Shown here piece after piece: positions 16,773 through 21,304 of a stretch of 21,304 nucleotides of DNA. Each line of letters opens with the position of its first letter. Position 1 is the first letter of the stretch. The notes below the pieces were generated by a model. The model made no database searches, had not been told where the DNA came from, and saw only the letters and a list, made by a program, of their open reading frames with translations. The stretch comes from Bacteroidota bacterium. Its GTDB lineage: Bacteria; Bacteroidota; Ignavibacteria; UBA10030; UBA8401. The DNA lies in contig JALNZH010000028.1 in assembly GCA_023229405.1 (NCBI GenBank), positions 1 through 21,304 on the forward strand. The letters are read 5' to 3'. Made by a program: the position numbers and the translations under genes.

Positions 16773-17553
16773 AACGGAGAATGTTCTTACCAAACGGGTA
16801 CTGACAGATGTGAAGGGCCTATTGACGAAAAAAACGCGGGATGCTGAGAGAAAATTTATTGTTGAAGGATGGAAGAGCGTTGAGGAAGCGGTGAACTCTG
16901 GTGTGAAATGTGATACAATTCTGTACGATCCGCACAATGTGGAAGAATATAAACTCCTTTCGCTGTTGGAACGGTCATCACGCGCAATCTATCAGGCAAA
17001 AGCAAAAGAGATCGAGAGTATTTCCGATATGGTCACCTCGCAGGGAATTATTGCCGTACTTCCTCAATTCAATCACATTGCCGCATTTTCGTCCGTGCTG
17101 CGGAAATCTGAGGCGTTGATAATTGCGTTGGATGCTATTAACGATCCGGGAAACCTCGGCACTATCATCCGTGCATGCGATTGGTTCGGCGTTGATGCAG
17201 TGTTGATCGGCAAACATTCGGTCGATATGTACAATCCCAAAGTGGTCCGGTCAACGATGGGATCGTTGTTCCACCTTCCGGTGTTGACCGATGTTGACCT
17301 GACTGAGTCTCTTGCGGAATGCCGCAATGCAGGCTGTACAATGTATTCCACTGAATTACAAAAAAGTGAAGATGTGAGAACAATCGCATTTTCAAAACGA
17401 TCGGTTATTGTCATCGGCAGCGAATCCCATGGAGTCTCCGAAAATATTTCTGTTTTGGCGGATAAGCGGATCAAGATTCCTCAATTCGGGAAAGCAGAAT
17501 CGCTGAATGCCGCCATGGCGTGCAGTGTCATCTTGTCGTATCTAAAATTATGA
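16765..17553 (+). CDS. TrmH/SpoU-family RNA 2'-O-methyltransferase
   Basis: A 262-residue SPOUT enzyme that methylates a ribose 2'-OH in rRNA or tRNA with S-adenosylmethionine. The N-terminal substrate-binding domain (L30e-like) includes ERKFIVEGWKSVEEAV. The knotted catalytic domain has the three SpoU motifs: DAINDPGNLGTIIRAC, VIGSESHGVS and IPQFGKAESLNAAMACSVIL. The target nucleotide is not predictable. The start ATG 16765 overlaps the mutase stop by eight bases, and its stop TGA overlaps the next start as ATGA, so expression is coupled on both sides. Confidence 0.94.
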   Translation: MSRTENVLTKRVLTDVKGLLTKKTRDAERKFIVEGWKSVEEAVNSGVKCDTILYDPHNVEEYKLLSLLERSSRAIYQAKAKEIESISDMVTSQGIIAVLPQFNHIAAFSSVLRKSEALIIALDAINDPGNLGTIIRACDWFGVDAVLIGKHSVDMYNPKVVRSTMGSLFHLPVLTDVDLTESLAECRNAGCTMYSTELQKSEDVRTIAFSKRSVIVIGSESHGVSENISVLADKRIKIPQFGKAESLNAAMACSVILSYLKL

Positions 17554-18482
17554 TTACCGATGTTCCCGGCTTTCTGGTTGGTCACTACACGGACGATGTG
17601 AATCTCACCGGCTGCACAGTTATCGTATGCCCGCCGAAAACAGTCGCCAGCTGCGATGTCCGTGGCTCATCCCCGGGCTCTCGCGAGTTTGCCCTGCTCG
17701 CTCCGGACAAACAGATGCAGGAGGTTCATGCGATCCTTCTTTCCGGCGGCAGTGCGTTCGGACTCGGTGCCGCAAACGGTGTGATGAAATATTTGTCCGA
17801 GAAGGGGATTGGATACAAAACTCCGTGGATTACTGTTCCGATCGTTCCGTCGGCAATCATTTTTGATATGAATCTCGGCAGTACTACTGTTTTTCCGACA
17901 CAGGAAAATGCCTATGCGGCGTGTCAACAAGCAGGGCGATATGTGGAACAGGGAAGCGTCGGAGCCGGAACAGGTGCTGTTGTCGGAAAATGGAATGGGT
18001 TTGATTCCGCAATGAAAGGGGGAGTTGGCACTTCCTCCATTCGGTTGGGATCGTTGATCGTCGGAGTAATTGCTGTGGTCAATGCTGTCGGTGATATCAT
18101 TGACCATGATGGAACGACTGTCGCAGGCGCAAGGATTGATGGAAAATTTTTTACAAGCAAAGAACGACTGGAATATTTTAAAAACGATCTTTTATTAACC
18201 CGGAATACAAATACCACGCTCGTTGTAGTTGCATCCAATGCAAAATTAAGCAAAGTCGACACAAACCGTGTAGCACAACGAGCACATGATGGAATGGCGC
18301 GAGCGATTCAGCCGTGCCACACAACATTCGACGGTGATGTAGCCTTCGCACTCTCTTCCGGTGAGGTGTTATATCCGGTTGACGTCGTCGCAGAATGCGC
18401 CGCGGAAGCTGCTGCGGAAGCAATTCGTAACGCCGTCCGATTTGCCCAGGGAAAAGGCGGAATGAAAGGATTACGAGATTGA
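17550..18482 (+). CDS. P1 family peptidase (DmpA/S58 type)
   Basis: A 310-residue Ntn-fold peptidase of the P1/S58 group, which matures by self-cleavage and acts as an aminopeptidase; the physiological substrate is unknown. Visible motifs: SGGSAFGLGAANGVM (about 69-83), KGGVGTSS (about 156-163), VNAVGD, and NTTLVVVASNA, where N221-T222-T223 is the likely cleavage and nucleophile site. AHDGMARAIQPCHTTFDGD follows. It is shorter than classical DmpA but normal for the bacterial subgroup. ATG 17550 overlaps the methyltransferase stop by 4 bp. No signal peptide is present, so the enzyme should be cytoplasmic. Confidence 0.92.
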   Translation: MITDVPGFLVGHYTDDVNLTGCTVIVCPPKTVASCDVRGSSPGSREFALLAPDKQMQEVHAILLSGGSAFGLGAANGVMKYLSEKGIGYKTPWITVPIVPSAIIFDMNLGSTTVFPTQENAYAACQQAGRYVEQGSVGAGTGAVVGKWNGFDSAMKGGVGTSSIRLGSLIVGVIAVVNAVGDIIDHDGTTVAGARIDGKFFTSKERLEYFKNDLLLTRNTNTTLVVVASNAKLSKVDTNRVAQRAHDGMARAIQPCHTTFDGDVAFALSSGEVLYPVDVVAECAAEAAAEAIRNAVRFAQGKGGMKGLRD

Positions 18483-18490
18483 ATCGGAAT

Positions 18491-19249
18491 ATGAAGAAGA
18501 AACAGGATTTTCGGGTGGTAAGTTTACCCCGTGCATTGTCGAAATTGGGATTTTGTTCGCGAAGTCAGGCGGAAAAGCTTGTGACTGACGGTGTTGTTTC
18601 GGTAAATGGGAAAGTGATTACATCGTTATCGTTCAGGGTGAATCCATCGAAAGATTCGATTATTGTTGAAGGCGCCGCGGTTACGAAGGAAAAATCATTC
18701 GTGTATCTGCTGATGAATAAACCGGTCGATGTTGTGACAACAAGAGTGGATGAACGCGGCCGTAAAACGGTTTACGATTTGTTAAAGGCGGAGCGATCGG
18801 TGCATGATGCCGGACATCTTTTCCCTGTGGGAAGACTCGATAAAGATACGAGCGGTGCATTGCTGATAACCAATGACAGTCAATTGGGGGAAAAGCTCAC
18901 GAATCCCGGATCCAAATTTCCTAAGACATATAAAGTGGTGTGTGAAGGAGTATTGAATAGAGAAGTGCTGAGCGAATTATCCGAAGGTATAGAACTGGAG
19001 GATGGATACACGACCATGCCCGCCCGTATTTCGAAAATGTTTTCTGAAAACAATGTTTCAGAATGTGAGATTACCGTCGTTGAAGGAAAGAATCGCCAGA
19101 TTCGAAGAATGTTTGAAAGTATCGGATTTCCGGTAATAGAATTGGAGCGGATTGCGATCGGTCCAGTATTGCTGGGTGAATTACAATCCGGCCAGATAAG
19201 AAAATTGTCGAAAGATGAAATCGCGAATCTGAAAAAGCATACACACTAG
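18491..19249 (+). CDS. RsuA/RluB-family rRNA pseudouridine synthase
   Basis: A 252-residue pseudouridine synthase that isomerises uridines in 16S or 23S rRNA. An S4 RNA-binding domain (about 10-60, with ALSKLGFCSRSQAEKLV) precedes the catalytic domain. The catalytic motif is GRLDKDTSGALL, with the essential Asp at about 117. YKVVCEGVL and EGKNRQIRRMFESIGFPV complete the family pattern. Whether it matches RluB, RluE or RsuA in target cannot be settled. ATG 18491 is preferred; a TTG at 18479, overlapping the peptidase stop, would add four residues. It is the last gene of the packed run and is followed by a terminator-like hairpin. Confidence 0.93.
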   Translation: MKKKQDFRVVSLPRALSKLGFCSRSQAEKLVTDGVVSVNGKVITSLSFRVNPSKDSIIVEGAAVTKEKSFVYLLMNKPVDVVTTRVDERGRKTVYDLLKAERSVHDAGHLFPVGRLDKDTSGALLITNDSQLGEKLTNPGSKFPKTYKVVCEGVLNREVLSELSEGIELEDGYTTMPARISKMFSENNVSECEITVVEGKNRQIRRMFESIGFPVIELERIAIGPVLLGELQSGQIRKLSKDEIANLKKHTH

Positions 19250-19284
19250 AAATAAAAATGACACAGATGTTCTTCGACGTATAT

Positions 19285-19375
19285 GGCATTCGGTCATCCT
19301 GGGTAAGTCCTCAGCGAGTACAACGCGTCGAAGGATGGTTGTGAATACGTCACTCGACCAGAATGACTGTTTGTG
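19285..19375. repeat. Short dispersed-repeat relic
   Basis: The stretch contains GGTCATCCTGGGTAAG, GCGTCGAAGGATGG and CACTCGACCAGAATGAC, words typical of intergenic repeats that also appear in part inside elements B, D and G. No gene is seen here. Confidence 0.35.
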
Positions 19376-19376
19376 G

Positions 19377-19411
19377 TATGATTTAAAAATTGTTCTAAAT
19401 CATAGTTTTTT
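19377..19411 (+). terminator. AU-rich terminator-like hairpin after the long operon
   Basis: TATGATTTA (19377-19385) and TAAATCATA (19396-19404) pair perfectly over 9 bp around a 10-base loop, followed by TTTTTT (19406-19411). The stem is low in GC, so termination may be inefficient. Element G is inserted exactly at the end of the T-run and has duplicated it. Confidence 0.5.
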
Positions 19412-19412
19412 G

Positions 19413-19631
19413 GTAACTACTCGGTGATGGTAACAATCAATATACTATGGTCGTCATTCTGCACAAGTTCTGCTGTTGTATAGCGAACGAAGCAAAGAAT
19501 CCGATACGAAGAGTAACAAATTCGACGATGTGTAATACGGATTCTTCGCTGTCTGCCCGATAGTATCGGTCATTCGGGTGCTCAGATTGACCAATATATT
19601 TTGCTTGATAAAATTTACGCTGAGTAGTTAC
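19413..19631. mobile_element. MITE-like element G with perfect 9-bp target duplication
   Basis: A 219-bp non-coding element. Its ends are inverted: GTAACTACTCGGTG on the left and CGCTGAGTAGTTAC on the right, paired at 12 of 14 positions including the outer ten. The 9-bp word AGTTTTTTG lies directly against both ends (19404-19412 and 19632-19640), a textbook target duplication. GTAA termini with 8-9 bp duplications are known from the IS66 family, which makes an IS66-type transposase a possible helper, but this is inference. The interior carries diverged repeat words (GTCATTCTGCAC, AAAGAATCCG, CGGATTCTTCG) and no ORF. Confidence 0.82.
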
Positions 19632-19667
19632 AGTTTTTTGAATAAAAATCATTCCTGATAATAATCC

Positions 19668-20135
19668 ATGACCAACATTTCCTGTAGTATCGTTGAAGTG
19701 TGTATCTTCTCGTTCGAAAATAAGGAACCGCAGTATTTGATGCTGCGCCGTTCGTTAACAGAAAAAGTGTACCCCGATATATGGCAGATCGTCACCGGCT
19801 CCATCGAGCAAGGGGAGACGGCAGTACAAGGTGCCCTGCGGGAATTAAATGAAGAGACCGGTTATGTGCCACAGAAATTCTGGATCGTTCCACATGTGAA
19901 TACGTTCTTTTCCGTCAAATATGATACATTGCACCACACAGTGGTTTTCGCTGCTCAAGTCCCTCCGAACACCAATCCCGTGCTTTCAGACGAACATTAT
20001 CAGTTCGAGTGGCACACCATCGACAAAGCAAAAGCAATGTGCGTATGGCCTGGACAAATGACGGCACTGCAGATCGTTCACGAATTTATCGTGAGCGGAA
20101 GAAAAACAGGCTCGTTATCCGAAATTATTTTATGA
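19668..20135 (+). CDS. Nudix hydrolase
   Basis: A 155-residue Nudix protein. The full Nudix box is seen at residues 44-66 (GSIEQGETAVQGAL followed by RELNEETGY), matching G-x5-E-x7-REU-x-EE-x-G-U. The beta strands around it (VEVCIFSFENKEPQYLMLRR; YPDIWQIVTGSIEQGE) and the overall length resemble the NudB-like dihydroneopterin-triphosphate/dATP pyrophosphohydrolases. The exact nucleotide substrate is not certain. The TGA stop overlaps the next ATG (20132), so the two are co-translated. The 3' copy of element G's target duplication ends 27 bp before the start codon, so element G may have displaced or supplied its promoter. Confidence 0.92.
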   Translation: MTNISCSIVEVCIFSFENKEPQYLMLRRSLTEKVYPDIWQIVTGSIEQGETAVQGALRELNEETGYVPQKFWIVPHVNTFFSVKYDTLHHTVVFAAQVPPNTNPVLSDEHYQFEWHTIDKAKAMCVWPGQMTALQIVHEFIVSGRKTGSLSEIIL

Positions 20136-21304
20136 AGTCCGTTGCCACACTCATACTGTTTACTTCTGTTGTGTTCTGCCAAAGTGAATCGCAGACGTAT
20201 CCTGTTGCAGCGACTGATCCGAAGAATATGCGCGACTATCCCGGCGGACGCGGTGAACATCAATTGATCATTTATACTTCGGAGTACGGCACAACCACAA
20301 CCGGAACGAATCAGTGGGGCGCAGAAGCAACGGTGAAAGATGATATCGTTATTAAAATCGGCGGAAACAATTCACCGATTCGGCCGGGAGAATACGTACT
20401 GTCCGGACACGGAAGAGCGCGTGTGTTCCTGCAGCGGAATGTTAAAGTGGGCGCAAAGATCCTCCGTACGGATACATCCGTGACTGTAAGTTTCGATATG
20501 GAATCGTTTCGCATTTATTCGGACATGCGCAAAGGCGAGCTGATTCGGAAATATGAAAAGATCAAAGCTCAGTTATCCGAAGCAGAACGATCGTCACTTA
20601 AAGCTGCGATCGATTCTCTAAAAATAGTCCGCGATGCACCCAATGCGGTTGCCGTACCTTCCGTCGATTCTTCATTGTATGATGAAGGAATGCGCTTGCT
20701 GGATGAGATTGAATATCGTACCACAGTATCTCCAGCAGTGGAAGGAAGGGGAGTGTGGCACAGACCATCGGAGAAAAATAGTGATGAGATTGCCGCAACT
20801 GTACAGCGGCTAGCACAGTCGGGATTTAATATGATCTTTCTTGAAACAATCTGGCGTGGTGAGTCGATCTATCCCGGATTTATTACTCAACAAAAAAAAG
20901 AATTTATCGGATTCGATCCGTTGCGGGTATTTATTGATGAAGGGGAAAAACATGGTGTGGAGATCCATGCATGGGTCCACACATTCTTTGTTGGATATGT
21001 TGGAATAGACGAAGACACCTCTTCGGGACCAATCCTGCAGAATCATCCAGAATGGCAATTGGTGAAACGCAATGGTGAAAAAATCTCTGCTGCAGAACCG
21101 GGATACCTCTATCTTAATCCCGCTCATCCACAGGCACAGGATTTTATTGCATCGTTATATCGGGAAATCCGAACAACTTATTCCGATCTGGCTGGTATTC
21201 AGATGGATTATATCCGGTATCCGGTGAATGTTCCACTCGATGAATCGTCCGACTACAGTGCTGTATCCAGAGTCCGGTTTAAAGAACAATACGGCGTCGA
21301 TCCG
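20132..21304 (+). CDS. Secreted GHL10-type glycosidase (3' end beyond window)
   Basis: The first 391 codons of an exported glycoside hydrolase-like protein of the GHL10/DUF187 (PF02638) type; no stop occurs before the window ends. A signal peptide is seen (MKSVATLILFTSVVFC, cleavage or lipidation around residue 16-18). Residues about 35-115 form a beta-rich domain (WGAEATVKDD; GEYVLSGHGRARVFL) common in front of such enzymes. The region 120-190 is helical and charged. The TIM-barrel follows from about 200: GRGVWHRPSE, SGFNMIFLETIW, GVEIHAWVHTFFVGY, and GIQMDYIRYPVNVP with the likely catalytic Asp. The start ATG overlaps the Nudix stop by 4 bp. The substrate is presumably a cell-wall or extracellular polysaccharide. 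Confidence 0.88.
   Translation, partial: MKSVATLILFTSVVFCQSESQTYPVAATDPKNMRDYPGGRGEHQLIIYTSEYGTTTTGTNQWGAEATVKDDIVIKIGGNNSPIRPGEYVLSGHGRARVFLQRNVKVGAKILRTDTSVTVSFDMESFRIYSDMRKGELIRKYEKIKAQLSEAERSSLKAAIDSLKIVRDAPNAVAVPSVDSSLYDEGMRLLDEIEYRTTVSPAVEGRGVWHRPSEKNSDEIAATVQRLAQSGFNMIFLETIWRGESIYPGFITQQKKEFIGFDPLRVFIDEGEKHGVEIHAWVHTFFVGYVGIDEDTSSGPILQNHPEWQLVKRNGEKISAAEPGYLYLNPAHPQAQDFIASLYREIRTTYSDLAGIQMDYIRYPVNVPLDESSDYSAVSRVRFKEQYGVDP

Overview
The window looks like bacterial chromosome of moderate GC from the FCB group (Bacteroidota/Chlorobiota/Ignavibacteriota side); an Ignavibacteriota-like organism is my best guess. This rests on the gene repertoire (split methylmalonyl-CoA mutase, ComEC, P1 peptidase, GHL10 glycosidase) and on several clear Shine-Dalgarno sites. 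No rRNA or marker gene is present, so confidence in the taxonomy is low.

Region 1 (about 1-5840) is an AT-richer accessory stretch. Single unrelated genes lie far apart: a DUF4256 protein, a small lipoprotein, a small membrane protein, a YjdM/PhnA zinc-ribbon protein and a lone SAM methyltransferase. The DNA between them is packed with non-coding mobile repeats and ends in a broken gene tail. No transposase, integrase or phage gene is visible, so the repeats would have to be mobilised from elsewhere.

Region 2 (5843-11209) carries housekeeping genes: mazG on the minus strand, a divergent lipid-anchored or membrane-anchored YtcJ-type amidohydrolase, an acidic HARE-HTH/RNAP-delta-like protein with a lysine-rich tail coupled to prmC, then a repeat-filled gap and dtd.

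Region 3 (11710-19249) is one long tightly packed plus-strand run: an AlkP/iPGM-like metalloenzyme, comEC, a tiny membrane protein, the catalytic subunit of methylmalonyl-CoA mutase, a SpoU-type RNA methyltransferase, a P1 (DmpA-type) peptidase and an RsuA/RluB-type pseudouridine synthase. Stop and start codons overlap or nearly touch at each junction, which suggests one transcript with translational coupling. An AU-rich hairpin with a T-run follows the last gene, and a small transposon-like element has inserted exactly into that T-run. Region 4 (19668-end) is a Nudix hydrolase overlapping the start of a secreted GHL10 glycosidase that runs off the window.

The most notable signal is the set of non-autonomous, transposon-like repeats. 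At least five sequence families show terminal inverted repeats. Three have credible target duplications (9 bp at 19404/19632, 4 bp at 2365/2488, 5 bp at 10232/10447) and one has a possible 7-bp duplication (3818/3995). Families A and B also carry conserved nested hairpins.
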